Of a DNA stretch of 64,000 bases, positions 12,697 to 24,948 are shown piece after piece; positions within the stretch are counted from its first letter, which is position 1; each line of letters begins with the position of its first letter. The stretch spans positions 40,720,732 to 40,784,731 of the forward strand of contig NC_026657.2 in assembly GCF_000004075.3 (NCBI RefSeq), written 5' to 3'. The stretch is from Cucumis sativus. Its lineage: Eukaryota; Streptophyta; Magnoliopsida; Cucurbitales; Cucurbitaceae. The notes beneath the pieces are model-generated. The model was not told where the DNA came from, did no database searches, and worked only from the letters and a program-made list of their open reading frames with translations. The position numbers and the translations under genes are program-made.

Positions 12697-13834
12697 TATT
12701 TTATCAGGTCCTTGACCAAGGCATTTGAGAATATTCATGGCTCTAGCAGGAAAATATTGAGTGATTAAACAAAAATCTTGGTAACCAATTCATTGAAAAT
12801 TACAAAAGTATAGATATGTGCTGTCAGAAATATATTCTCTCACCTTTTATTTTTCTTTCTTTTCTTAAAGTACCAATGGGGGATTTATATTCCAATTTTG
12901 TTCTTTTTTCTTTTTTCAAAGTTAGCACACAATTAGCTTGCAAAATGCAGGGTTCAGGAAGTTACTGGTAACAATAAGACAAAGGGTATAATTTTTGTCA
13001 GCACTTTTGTTCTTGAGCCATCCATTCTAGATAAGGGCTTTATTAAGATGTTGATCAAAGTCACGATTCCAGTACAGTTCTATGAAGACAAAAACTGACA
13101 GTTTTAAGTAATCAAAAGATCTTGGCACATGGTAAAAAAAAAATACAATGAAGTGGATTTGACTGGAATTTTGAACACGGGGCTCCCAGACTTGAGTCAC
13201 AATCTTTCTTTCGAGGTTAAGTTACGTAAAATGGTATTTGAGAATGAAAATAAAATTCTAAGCTTGTCACCATAAGCTTGTCACCATAATCATCACTTTC
13301 AAAAATTTTATACAAGCACTTCCTAGAAATTAACATTGTGTTCTAATTACAAACGTGTAGGTGACAAAAGATCCAATACAGTCGGACTGCACCTCTATAG
13401 GTTTTGGGAACTTATAGATTAGCAAAACCTATAGATCTGCATGACTTGAAGAAATTGCTTGTTTTACTTTTTTTCTTGAGAAAGGTTTGTGAAGTAAAAG
13501 GACATTCTTTACGCAAAAACAGAAACAAGAGTTTCGTCAGCAGGCTTGTATGAGTATGCCACTAATCAATGAGTAGTTGATAAGACAATATTAATATCTC
13601 ATTCAATGCTAGATGTAGTTGTAGCTTCAATAAAACTTACTAGTGAAATATCAAGAACATCGGTTTTGCAGTGAAGTTGCAGCATCAATCATACATTTGT
13701 ACTAGAATAGTCCACTAACGAAAATCTACGCATTAAGCATAACTATTGGTATTTATAGTTTCAAAGATATGAGATTAAAAAATAAAGATTTTAAGAATGA
13801 CCTGTTAGTTTGCCAGATACAGTGTTCCATTGCA
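12697..13834. other. Convergent intergenic spacer
   Basis: This 1.1-kb region lies between two 3' ends (NT-C2 gene on +, SHOC1 on -). I see only AT-rich sequence and poly-A or poly-T stretches suitable for 3' UTRs and polyadenylation on both strands, with no coding segment. Confidence 0.7.
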
Positions 13835-16800
13835 TCATTTATTACCAAGTTTCTTCGAGCTTTTTCCTAAACCATAATTGTCATTGCACCAGACAAGCTT
13901 AGTTTGGCTCCCGTTGCCATCAGTTGCAAAAGATAAAGTCTGAAATTGATTTCAGAGAAAAAGTTTAAAAGAATGTAGAGCTGTATAAGACGTGATATCA
14001 GAAATAAGCGCATACAAACCTGTCTTGATCTTTTATCAATAGGCGTCCATGAAGAAAGTTCACTACTTGGAGCTGATAATACATTCTTGGACGAATTTGA
14101 TGATTGCAATGATTGTTTCTGCCTCTTTTGATCCGGTTTCTTCAGAGTGCTGCCCCCTTGGTACTTGAAAAATTCAAGAATGGAGGAGCTTCTTTTGACA
14201 GTTTTTTTTACATTACTCAAATTCTCAGGAAAAGGTGAAGAGGAGCAACGTGGAACAAAATTCCGACGATTTTTACTTTTTTCCCTAATTCGGTTAAGAA
14301 ATTCCATAGTCCAAGGTGAACTTTCTTGAAGATTTTTTGAACGGAGGGCATTGGACAATGGGGTTACATCAGAATGTGATGTACCTTTCTGTGCGAGTGA
14401 AAATAATAATTTTGAATCTTTTACAGGAGTTTGTACTAAACGATCATCTGAGTGGTGATCCTTGTACTGAAGAGGCATAATAATGGGTTCAAAACTAGGA
14501 TCAGGAAAATGACTGTCCAATCCTGGCAAACTCCGCCCATGCAAATTGATAGAACTCCAAAAATCTGAACTTGAGTTGTTCCCAACATCGCCTGCACAGA
14601 ATGGGTCATCACTTTGTCCATAAGACAATCGTCTTTGAATTTTGAACTTTCTTGATGAATCTTTTTCATTATCATGCATCGAAGGCAAGAAATTCAAAGG
14701 AGCCATAGTTGGAAAGTGATCTTTTAATATAGCGTTATCAGCCAGGTTAACTACTTCATCAATAAGCTCCTCAGGCTGATTCTCAGATGTATTCATATTA
14801 TGGTAGCTCTGTACTTTTTTTTTATTTCGGTCTAGTCCTTGATTTTGAACAAATGATGAGCAACGCCCTCTAATCTCATCGGAGATTTCAGGAGCAGTAG
14901 AGATCCAAGAATCACGTGGCTTACACACCCTGGTAGGATCCATTGATATAGTTGCATCAAAAGGCTCTAAATTATGGTTTTGATTAAACAAATTATTTAC
15001 AGATGAAGATAACCCTTTGAGATCACCAAGGATTTCGGGATCTTCAAACATTTGAGAACAAAACGACTTGGATGCTGCTGCTAAAGTTTCTGGAGTGTCT
15101 GCAGTAAACGGTTTCAGCCTATAGGAACTCAAAAACTCCATATTTTCATTAATGTATTGTGTACCACCAGTAAAGTTTCTCCTCTTTCTATCAGAATTAC
15201 CATTAAAGTGACAAATTTCTGAATCAGGACCAGAAGATACCGAAGAGGAGCAGTCTGTCATCACTGATTTTGAATCCTCCCGCTCACCATATTTGCACAG
15301 AGCACTAAATAGATAGACACTTTCATCAGGAATACAATATTTTCTAATTGCTTGGAGCCTGCGCTCATGTGGCCACTCTAGAAAGTCAGCAAGAATGCTT
15401 TCTGAAGAAAGTATCCCATGAGCTGTCAAAGGATTAATTGAAGGGAAACTCGTAAGAAATGACTCTGCAAGAGTTTCTGATTCAGACATCTTGGGGTATA
15501 GGCGCCTAGTCGTGAACTTAGAAACATTTTGAATGCAGCCCAGGATAATTTCATCTGTCAACTCAGATGAATAGGAACAGAAGAGCTGAAAATCAATTTC
15601 CAAACTTGCTGCTGCAGCATACAGTCCATCTGATGATTCCATTACAATGGAAAGGAAATTGATTTCTCCCTCAAAGACCTGAAAAAAATCTACTATTTGT
15701 AAGAAAAGAGAATAACCAATATCAGGGATTATGCACCCATTGCTGGTTAGAATGTACCGAAAACAAACATCAGTTTTCAGTCTACCGATTAATTCCTACA
15801 CAATCATGGAAAAATTTCCATGCCCATGCTAGCAAATGCAGGAATTGTAAGGACTACTAAAAACGAATGTAAGATTCAACAAACAATGGTAAACTCATGC
15901 ATAATTTGTAATCAGTTGACTAAATTTTCTTTTCCGTATATGCACAAATTTGGTCATCACTTTTCACAATTGCAATATTAGAAATGAGTGAATGAGCCCA
16001 GTGCTTAAAGAAAATAAAGAACAGTATACTAGCCTGTTTGCAAACTCCAGGAAATTAAGGACTCTTAGCGTCCACGAACAAACCAAGAACCAGGGGATGT
16101 GTTTTTGGGGACGGACAAAGTTCACAGAAGCAGTTTTTATATCTAAAGTATTGCTCCAGTCAAATTCCCTGGATTCTGATTAAATGACTCTAACTAAGAC
16201 TTGAAGAAAAGCTGTTGAGTTGACTAGCTTTGTTCGACCTCCTGTTCAATTTAGCAACCCTTTCTTTTTCTGGCACTTTCCTAAACTTGATAAATCTAGA
16301 ATCCTCAAGTAGAACACAAAGGTATGCTCAAGTAGTTCAATAGAATTGTGATACTGACGTCAAATGCATAGGAAGAGAGTCGATAGGGAAAGAAAAGAAG
16401 GTAATGGGAGGTAGTCTCTTATAAGTAATAAGGATAAGTAGGCAGTCTTCACAGGGTAGAAAAATTACCAGAACGCAACCCTGAAAAGCTAAACTTAGAG
16501 ATGTCAAAAGATCTGTTGCAATATTCTCTATGCATAAATTCAAGCACAAAGAAGCTTCATTTGATGTACTGGCTTTCTTGATAATATTTGTGCAGTCATA
16601 CCACATTAAGCAAATCCCAGAAGTAATTATTAGATCCACAGGCAAACTCATGTCACGTTCCACGACCTGGACACCTTCTTTCTCCAATGCAAGAATTCTT
16701 TGATACGAACTTCTCCTACATACAATCATTTCCTTTTCAAATTTCTGAGTGTTAACAATAGTAATTGCTTCAGGAAATGACATGAGGTCGATATGTTGAG

Positions 16801-19800
16801 GTTTCTCTAAGACTGATCCTGCTGGCACTCGTAGAGGCACTCTGCAATCATCCGCTTCAATTGTTGCCTCTGGAGATGCCAATGTGTGTTTTTCCTCAAC
16901 AGGTAAAAAGTTCAACAATTTCTTTAACAACCTGGCTTGATTCTCCACCAAAGACTTCTCTTCCTGAGAACAGATAGAACTAATCAATGTAAAGTTATGG
17001 GTAGATAAGTCAAAATATTTTTGTCAACTCAATAGAAAGCATGTAATCCTATAATAATCATCGACATTACTTACTAGCAATACATTTTATTGTCCAAAAA
17101 CTTGCACGATAAACAAACTTACGATTGTCAGTTCATTATGTTGAGGCAGATCAACACCTTCACAAAATGCTTTAGAATTTCCACAATTGTCCAGCTCTAA
17201 CATTACAAAATGTAGATGAGGCATGTCAATTAAATTTGAAAAATAAGTGGAGATCTGAGAAGAGCCATCGGGACCTCCATATTCCAAGATAATGCGAAAT
17301 TTGTTGAATGGAAAACTCCCAGATACGTACCTTAAAATTGCGAAAGAACAAATACTTTTAGCCCTTCAAAACATATTATTGTATTATAATGTGCCACAAT
17401 AATAACTCGGAATTCAACGCAATATAAAAGCAAAAAGTTCGATGATATGATAATCTGGAAGTTGCAGTACCAGGAGTATTGCATTTTAAATCCATATGTT
17501 TCAATTTCAATATTGTTTTTACTGATACAAGAAGCATGGAACATGTCACCGGTCAGAATTGTCAAAATAGTAAATTTACCTCAACACTTGAACTTCAATT
17601 TCTAGAGCATTGGCCAGTTGCTTTTTAATACTAATAGGAAAAACTACGAACACAAAATTAAAAAGAAAAAAAAATTAAGACAGCTATAACACTAAGTTTA
17701 AGGAGAAAGTATAAAAATAAAAAGTACTGAAATAAGCATGTGCAAGTCACATTGGTTAGATGACGATCAACGAGGAAGGTATTCTTTTCATAAATTAAAA
17801 ACCAAGGTATAAAATTAGATACACATCAAATAACAAATTAAATACTAGGACTAGAGAAAATGGTTTATCTGCTGCTGCATATAACCTGCATTGGAGCCGA
17901 CCAACTGATAATGAAGGAGTGAATGTTCAATTATCAATGCCAACATCACTCAAAACTCCTCATTGTTTATCATACCAGTTCTGTTAAACACATAAAACAT
18001 GTACCTACAAGTAGCTTGTGAAATGTTTACTTAAAAAAGCTCGGACTTACTCTTGGGATACCAACAAACAAGTGGAAACAAGGCCATCCACCGTAATGGT
18101 TGCATTAGACACTTGATCATTAGTAGGACTCCCGTAATTTAGCTCTTCAAAAGACAATCCCAAGGATCTGAGCAATTTTTTCAATGACCACCAGAAAATT
18201 TGGTTTGCTACAATCAGAACTTTGAGAGTACTAGTCGAAGTCTTTGAGCATAAGATATCCTGGATAGTAGTAAGTGCCGGATGTGATGAGGTAATTTCTC
18301 TGTCAACCGAATTTCCTGCCTCCTCAATCAAGGACGCCAAGAAACCCAACCTCGATTGTAAACACTCCAGGCTCTGACATAACTTCTTTAGATATAGATG
18401 AGCTGGGTAGATACCGTAGAAACACAAATACCAACCTATCTGTTTAATGGCATATAACATGGCTAATGTCATTATTTTTTCTTCCCAGTAGGTACTTGAT
18501 CCTCGCAAGTATATTTTTTCAATACAGTCTATCAACTTCTGTTTCGGAAGACTGAGCATTAAAGAATAATCATCAGCTACATATGGAAGATATGTCTTCC
18601 TCAGCCCTGTCTCATTTTGCAAGATAGCTAGATAAGTTTTCTCAGAGTTGTTGATGAGATGTAAAATGTTATCAGACAGAAAAACTTGATGTACTTCCAC
18701 ATTCAATTGTTTCGAACTACCATCGGTACTGGAGATAAGAGGCTTGTTAGTCAATTTTCCATCACATGGAACCCTGGGGAGCATCGTATTGGTGTTTGTT
18801 GTACTAAATACAGATTCACTCTTTCCCATACCAACAGGCTTCTGAAAATTCAAGAAAAAGTCGGGATCACTGGACTCTGATTTTGATTTCCATGACGATG
18901 AAGTCTTTGCAGTATTTCCAACAGCTGCAATATCTTGCCTTTGACATCTGTCGTTCAATAATTTGCTTGAATCAACAATAAAAGTTTGACTAGGAAGCAT
19001 GGAAATACCATTAGGAAAAGACTCCTTCAATTCACCCTTGTCTTCTGTTGTTTCTCTGACTAAGTCTTCGTCTGAGAAAACATATATATAAAATGTACTA
19101 TCATTTTCAAAAGGTTCCTGATCAAATTCCATGGGTTTCAGATTAATTTCTTCCAACATATTATGATACGACAAATAAATTCCAGAGCTGCAGCTATTTT
19201 CCTCCAATAGATACCAATCCAAATATATGTCATCAGATGCAGATAATGATTGTACATTGAGGTTTGCTAAAGCATCCTCTATGAAGGCAAGCAGGGGTCT
19301 TTCAGATCCCTGACTAGATAAGATAGGTACAGGTAATGACTTAAATGTGTCATCTACAAGAGCAAGTTCATGACAAACAATCAATTCATTGAAATTCTTG
19401 AAATCCGTGCTTTCAATGGATATACAGTCACTGATTTCTGACAAGAATGATAGTTCCAAATCAAAGAAGACTCCAAAAGGTTGATCCATGGATACGTCCA
19501 GCAGCTGGAATTCCTCAAAACTAGCAGGTCCTATAGGAAAATCGAAAGTTGATTTTGTTTGAATTGCAGAGCTTCCTGGAATTTCCAAAGTTTCTATCAA
19601 GCTCATTGGCTCTGATCCTCCAAAAATATCAGAGGATACGATCTCAGAAACTTCACATGGGTCCAAAATATGATCTGAAAGAAACTCCTCAATGTCACAC
19701 TTCATGGAGCACAAATATTCTTCATTGCTGACAAGTAAACTAACATCTTGTATCCGGTCAGGTTCAGTATTATCAAGAATAAAAAAAATTTCATCCTGCA

Positions 19801-22800
19801 AGGATAATAATGCCAAAGTTTCAAGAACTATCTCGTCTACTTCTAAGAAGGGAAAGGTCGATTGATCCAATAGCCTCCTGTCCTGAGAAAAATCGTCTTC
19901 AAACAAGCAAGATCTTTGGTCCAAGAGATATTCTGAGATAATGCATTCAACAGCATAAACTGATTCTTTGACCTCGGAAGGGTATTTAAGAAGCCCTAGA
20001 TTCAGTGTCTCCTGCAAGAAATACTAGATCGTCATCATTTTACCTATAACTAGAAACCTTGAAAAAAAAAAGACAACACAAAATAAACAAATAAAGTTCT
20101 CAAGAAGAAACAAAACTTGGAAAATGATAAAATTCATCCATGTGAAAGAAATAGTAGTGACAAACTTGAATAGAAAAAGTTAGTTATAAGAAGCCTAACG
20201 ACAGTTAAGTTTACAGTATCATCACCAGCAATCAGCATTGGAAAAAATATGTACGCTCATGAAAGGATTTCCAGGATAATTGAAGAAAATGACCACAGAA
20301 AAATGAATGCGGAATATAAAATGCTGACTAAAGGACATAATACGATTTTGAAAGGAAAAACTATCATTTTTATTATTCTGCAATAAACAGAATGCTTCAA
20401 ACGTATATTTTCCCAATATCCCAAAAATAGTTAATCCATTACGCAGATTGAGTTAGGAAACTGAAATTAGAGTGAGTGCTCATACTTTTTATGTGACTTT
20501 CAATGTACCTCGAATAATGTTTATAATAGATAGCTTAATGAATTAATCATTCTTTCTAAATCAGTACACTTCGAGTTTTCAATCCTCTAAAATCTCAAAC
20601 AGAAATGAGAGAAAAATCATTATCTTCCTCCAAGCCAAATCCTCAGTTCAGATAAGGTGCAAAGACTTGCAGAACATTTTACATCTATCTAATTATTATG
20701 ACTTTATTGTCTTCTTTATTCTATGACAATGTTTTTCAAACTGGATTTCCTAACTTCTGATTCCACTGTCTATCAATTACAATCAATTTATCTTCGTCCT
20801 TGTTCTAATAATCCCACCTAAACCAGCTTCTGTAACTGCTTACTCCACAATTATAGTATTTTGATCATTTTCCTTGTACTAAAACAATGTCTTCTAAACC
20901 AGATTTCAACATTGCTAATTCCATTGTCCATCAGAATCCTAAGATATGCCAAAAAGATGGTAGTCTTGATATTCCCGTTATGTCTATGAATATTAAGATG
21001 AAATAAACTCTTGCTCTTCACATTAATTATGAAAATTGTTTACAAGGATATTCCACTTACAAGATCAAACTCAGCCTCTGACAATACTGTAAGGACTTGT
21101 GCCTCCTCCTTCTCAAACAATAAGGCATTTTCCTGCAGTTATCCGCAAAATGATAAATACTACGTAACTAAGTATCATTCAAGTAGAAAAAACACAAATC
21201 TTCACTTCCACTAGGCGTACACCCTACCAAGTATGCATCAAGCTGAGGTGTTTCAAATTGGATCACATCATATGCAAGGTTTCTATTCTTTGCATCAGCC
21301 CCAGTATCCTTCTGCCATACATATTTTATATATTCAAATTCTCGTTATACCATTACAAAGGCAACAAAGTAACTTAGCTCAAGATAGCCAGAACACTTTT
21401 ACGAATTCAATCTCTGAAGTTTCGGAACCAAAATTCTTCCAGTCCCCCTCCATATTTTCTTCGTAAGTACCCTTGGCTTCTTCCTGCAATCCATAAAGAT
21501 GAATCAGATTTAGGAAAGAGAAAACGCTGGCAAAGTTATGGAAGCAGAACCAAGAAAGTACAAAAGAAAAATATCTAAAACTTCAAGAAGAAAATTTGAA
21601 AAGCATAATCACGATTCTTCTATTTGGGCAAGCACACAAATGAAATGGTAAAAAAGAAATGGTTTAAAAGATAATACGTCAATATTCATTCTAACTAGTT
21701 CTTCTATTGCAGGTTGCAAAATTAATCATTCAGGTTATCTTTTTAGTTAGGATGAGCGTTCTGCAAAATTACTCTATTTAGCTTAATCTATTTATACTTG
21801 ACTATTGAATCATTACCTGCATTTTCCTTCAATGGAGAAACATTTATATGCCCAAACAAGGCATAAATTACGGGAACTTCCAAGATCATACCTTCGAGGA
21901 TAAAGAAACTACACTGAAGAGTTCCCCTAATCTGAGTAGCCAGTATAGATAAATAAATATGAGAACCTCCTCAATGGCTGTTATTTCTAATTAAACAAAT
22001 CCTATACTAATTCTATAGTTTGTCTCAAGGGCTCATTAATTACAATTCTAATCAATCTTAATAATATCTTTTTTAAAAAATTGTATGAGTAGTGGCCGTG
22101 TTTTCAGTTGTAACATTGTAATTTTGTAGATTTTCCAAAGATGAGGCACATAAATAGCATTGCTGAGAAATCTACAATAATACAAAGTATATCATTATTA
22201 CTGAAAAAGAAGACAAAAAAATGTCAAAAACCATGATAACGATTAATATATTTTCATCTTTGTATATGATTGTCTTGATATTTGTTAAATAAAGAAAAAA
22301 TAGAGTCAAAATGTGGTTTAAGAAGTCACTATCACTACAAGAGCATTGCTATTTAGTCCCAGTTCAACTAGCTAGAATATTGATAGGTTAGGTTGGTTAA
22401 CATAGAGAAGCTGCAGCCAGCAGAAATTTGAATTATAACTTCCTTGTCAGCATGAATGCTATTGTGCATGCAAATCAACTTCAAAAACTACAGGTGGAAG
22501 GAAGAAGTCATTCTCCTAGACGCCAAGTTTCATCGCTGCTCTATACATTTTAAGAAACAGTCATACGCTGTTGTGATTCCCTATTATGAGAAATCGTTTA
22601 TGGCAATTTATTATTATTGTTGTTGTTGTTGTTGTATTTTATAGATTATAATTCACTTTGAATGCATAACAGAAATATATATACATAACATAATCGGTTC
22701 ATCCAAAAACTCTCGAATTGGATTCACATGAAAAGCCTGAAGAAATGTATTTAGAAACCTCCAGATGACAATTTTTTGCCTCAAAATGATTTGATTCTTC

Positions 22801-23382
22801 AGTTCGATCACCGCTCTGGCTACGCGTAAAAGTAATTATGTAATTAACTAAAGCAGAAATTAGGACGTTCGAAGAGTATATCATCTATTATAACCTTGAA
22901 AATCGCAGTAATTGAGCTAAAGAGTGCTCCTCGACTTAATCAAGCGCGTTATTAAACATAAACTTGAAACAGTCCTACGAGCAGAAGATTTTCTAAGCCG
23001 CAAACAGTAAAACAGCATTGACTGGAAATCTGAAACAAAATGGAATTGCATTGCACTGATTGAGCAAAATAAGTTTTACCTCCAGAAATCGAGTTTGAAC
23101 AGATTCGGAAGAGAAAATCCCTTGGAGTCTCGAAGACGGATCAGAAGCATGGTGAACATCGTCGTGGATTGTGCGAGGAAGAACGTGGTCAAAGAACTTG
23201 GCGAGAGCAGAAGAATGGATAGATAAGTTATGGATTGGGAGAGAGAATTGAGGGAGAAAATGGAAGTGAAGGAGGTCGGAGAGGGTAGAAAATGGGATGG
23301 AAATGAGGTGAGGGACAGGGAGAGAGTGGAAGGAATGGGTTTCGGAAGCAAAGTAATCAATGTGGAGAAATCGAGTTCGCAT
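13835..23382 (-). CDS. SHOC1: SHOC1/ZIP2, XPF-like meiotic crossover (ZMM) protein
   Basis: Nine coding exons in transcript order: 23382-23080, 21483-21403, 21132-21061, 20011-18051, 17630-17580, 17330-17123, 16963-16469, 15678-14020 and 13939-13835 (stop TGA). All junctions are GT/AG and in frame, giving 1644 residues, close to the Arabidopsis protein (about 1600). SHOC1 works with PTD in the ZMM group to mature interfering class I crossovers in meiosis. Recognisable parts are the start MRTRFLHIDYF, the XPF-nuclease-like fold at about residues 800-1060 (ALEIEVQVL, SGSFPFNKFRIILEYGGPDG) and an HhH-like segment near 1120-1165 (SINPLTAHGIL). The tail is long, acidic/Ser-rich and probably disordered. 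I do not see the GDxnERKxxxD nuclease motif of active XPF, as expected for SHOC1. An in-frame ATG 24 bp upstream (23406) is an alternative start; MRTRF is chosen because it matches the family start. The 17630 acceptor was set by frame, since one 10 bp further in gives a stop. Confidence 0.93.
22617..22636. repeat. (TTG)n microsatellite
   Basis: A short TTG repeat inside SHOC1 intron 1, next to (TTA)n. It makes a false open frame ending in tyrosines and cysteines that should be ignored. Confidence 0.9.
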
Positions 23383-23460
23383 TTTCAGGGAGTGAGAAGG
23401 GGACAACGGTCACAGAGAGACGATAAACTAAAACTGAATTTGGCGCTTCAAATAGTGGTC

Positions 23461-23469
23461 TTATATATA
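23461..23469 (-). promoter_or_regulatory. Possible SHOC1 TATA box
   Basis: On the minus strand this reads GTATATATAA, about 80 bp upstream of the SHOC1 ATG. The position is reasonable for a TATA element with a short 5' UTR, but the nearby AT-microsatellite makes chance occurrence likely. Confidence 0.35.
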
Positions 23470-23496
23470 CCCCAATTTTAAATCGAAAAAGGAAAG

Positions 23497-23498
<2 letters not shown>

Positions 23499-23532
<34 letters not shown>
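23499..23532. repeat. (AT)n microsatellite in SHOC1 promoter
   Basis: About 17 AT units, roughly 120 bp upstream of the SHOC1 start codon. It is likely length-polymorphic between accessions. Confidence 0.95.
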
Positions 23533-23536
<4 letters not shown>

Positions 23537-24674
23537 TGTGGTAAGTGAAACTTGAATTTGTGGATTGAAATGAAGGTTGGGAGTGTGTGCAAACAAGGAC
23601 AATTCAAAGAGGTAGGAGCTTGTAATTCATGTAATTTGACGACGTGCAAGGGTGATCGTGATATTGCGCGCCTTAAGTAAAAACGTTACTTGAGAGACAT
23701 GCACCAGAAGGGTTATTTTCACCATTACTTGATTTTAGCTTATTCTTCCTCTGCTTCAACAAGCTAAGAGTCCAACTTCTTACTCAACAATCTTTACCTT
23801 GAGTTGGATATCCTTATCAAAACTGAAAGATTATGTGGAAGAAAATCATTATGTTTTTAAACATGATTGCAACAACATCTCATTCTTTAAATTTGATCTT
23901 AAGGTATCTCATCAGTCTGTGGATTAAGATATTACAATCTGTGTAGATCTTTCCCTTAATCATTCCCTTAATCGAGTTTTAAGTGTTTCTTTCAACATAT
24001 TGAAGTTTGATCTTCTTGTTTGAGTTGAAATACTTCTCTTTCCCAGAGAAAACAACAATTAATTCTAAGCAATTTGAATCATTAAATTGCTTCATAAGGA
24101 TACAAATCGTCTCCAATTTTCTACACACCCAGGATGGCAAAGATAGTAACTCAAGATTATATTCCACGGAAAAAGAAGAGATAAAATATTGAACCACCAA
24201 ATCTTTTGTTAAGAAATAATATTAAATCAGGAAGATTTCCACAAATATATTAAGAGATAGGCCACAAGAATGAGAAAAGGATGAGGACGAGTCATTGTGC
24301 TATAATTTGCATGGTTTTCTTGATTGGTGAGGTGATATTGATCATCATCAAAGTTGAGGATATTCCAGTTGTAGCAGTGTTGTGGTTGAAAAGATTAGGG
24401 GCCATGGAGCATTTTGTAGCAGTCAAAAGCAAAAATTGGTGTGAGGGGTCAATTGCACACTCTAGATTGGAATTGCAATTGCAATAGTTGAGTAATATAT
24501 GATTCCGAGATGACTCGCTTGATTGGATTGGTTGAGACTTAACTGCATGCAATAGTTAGAGAAAGGCAATTAGAGTTAATTATACTTAATTAAGTTGTCA
24601 ATCTTGTATATATAAAATAAATAAATAATAGAAGAATATGGAAGGGAATATGTATTATAGAGAAAGCTAAGGTA

Positions 24675-24680
24675 GTCGGC
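24675..24680 (-). promoter_or_regulatory. CRT/DRE core (GCCGAC)
   Basis: The + strand GTCGGC is GCCGAC on the minus strand, the binding core for CBF/DREB factors. It lies about 185 bp upstream of the LTI65-like TATA box. This family is the classic cold and drought target of DREB1/CBF in Arabidopsis, so the placement is meaningful, though a 6-bp match alone is weak. Confidence 0.55.
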
Positions 24681-24771
24681 GGGGCATTGAGAGTGTAATA
24701 TAGCAATCCATTACGTAAAGAAAACTCATTCCCAGAGGCCACAACACTGATGATATGCCACGTTGTCTTAT

Positions 24772-24777
24772 ACGTGT
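24772..24777 (+). promoter_or_regulatory. ABRE-type core (ACGTGT)
   Basis: TACGTGTG carries the ACGTG core recognised by ABF/AREB bZIP factors, about 90 bp upstream of the TATA box and 95 bp from the DRE core. The DRE plus ABRE pairing resembles that in RD29 promoters. Confidence 0.5.
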
Positions 24778-24863
24778 GCATTATCTTAATACTTCTCCTA
24801 CTTCCTGTCTTCCCCTTACACGCCCACATGTATCCATATATGCAATAACCCCCCCTCATTCTC

Positions 24864-24872
24864 CTATATATT
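24864..24872 (+). promoter_or_regulatory. TATA box of LTI65-like gene
   Basis: CTATATATTT lies 77-85 bp upstream of the ATG at 24949, leaving a 5' UTR of about 50 nt. Confidence 0.6.
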
Positions 24873-24948
24873 TTTGTCATCTCATACACCCTATTATATC
24901 TTATACCCTAATTAACATCCCCAATTTCATCCATTTCCTTTCATTATC

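Larger units (their letters stand above)
23533..24948. promoter_or_regulatory. Divergent spacer between SHOC1 and LTI65-like gene
   Basis: No gene was found. The SHOC1 side contains the AT-repeat and TATA-like site; the LTI65 side contains the stress elements listed separately. The short open frames at 24.0-24.9 kb are low-complexity and unsupported. Confidence 0.6.

Noticed and set aside
17580..17620. Shorter version of SHOC1 exon 5
   Set aside because: Using the nearer AG acceptor puts the exon out of frame and gives an immediate stop; the acceptor 10 bp upstream keeps the frame.
22456..22644. 62-codon frame ending in Tyr and Cys runs
   Set aside because: It is created by (TTA)n and (TTG)n microsatellites within a SHOC1 intron.
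13835..23382. Active XPF-type nuclease
   Set aside because: The catalytic GDxnERKxxxD motif is not visible in the XPF-like region, and SHOC1 is not considered an active nuclease.
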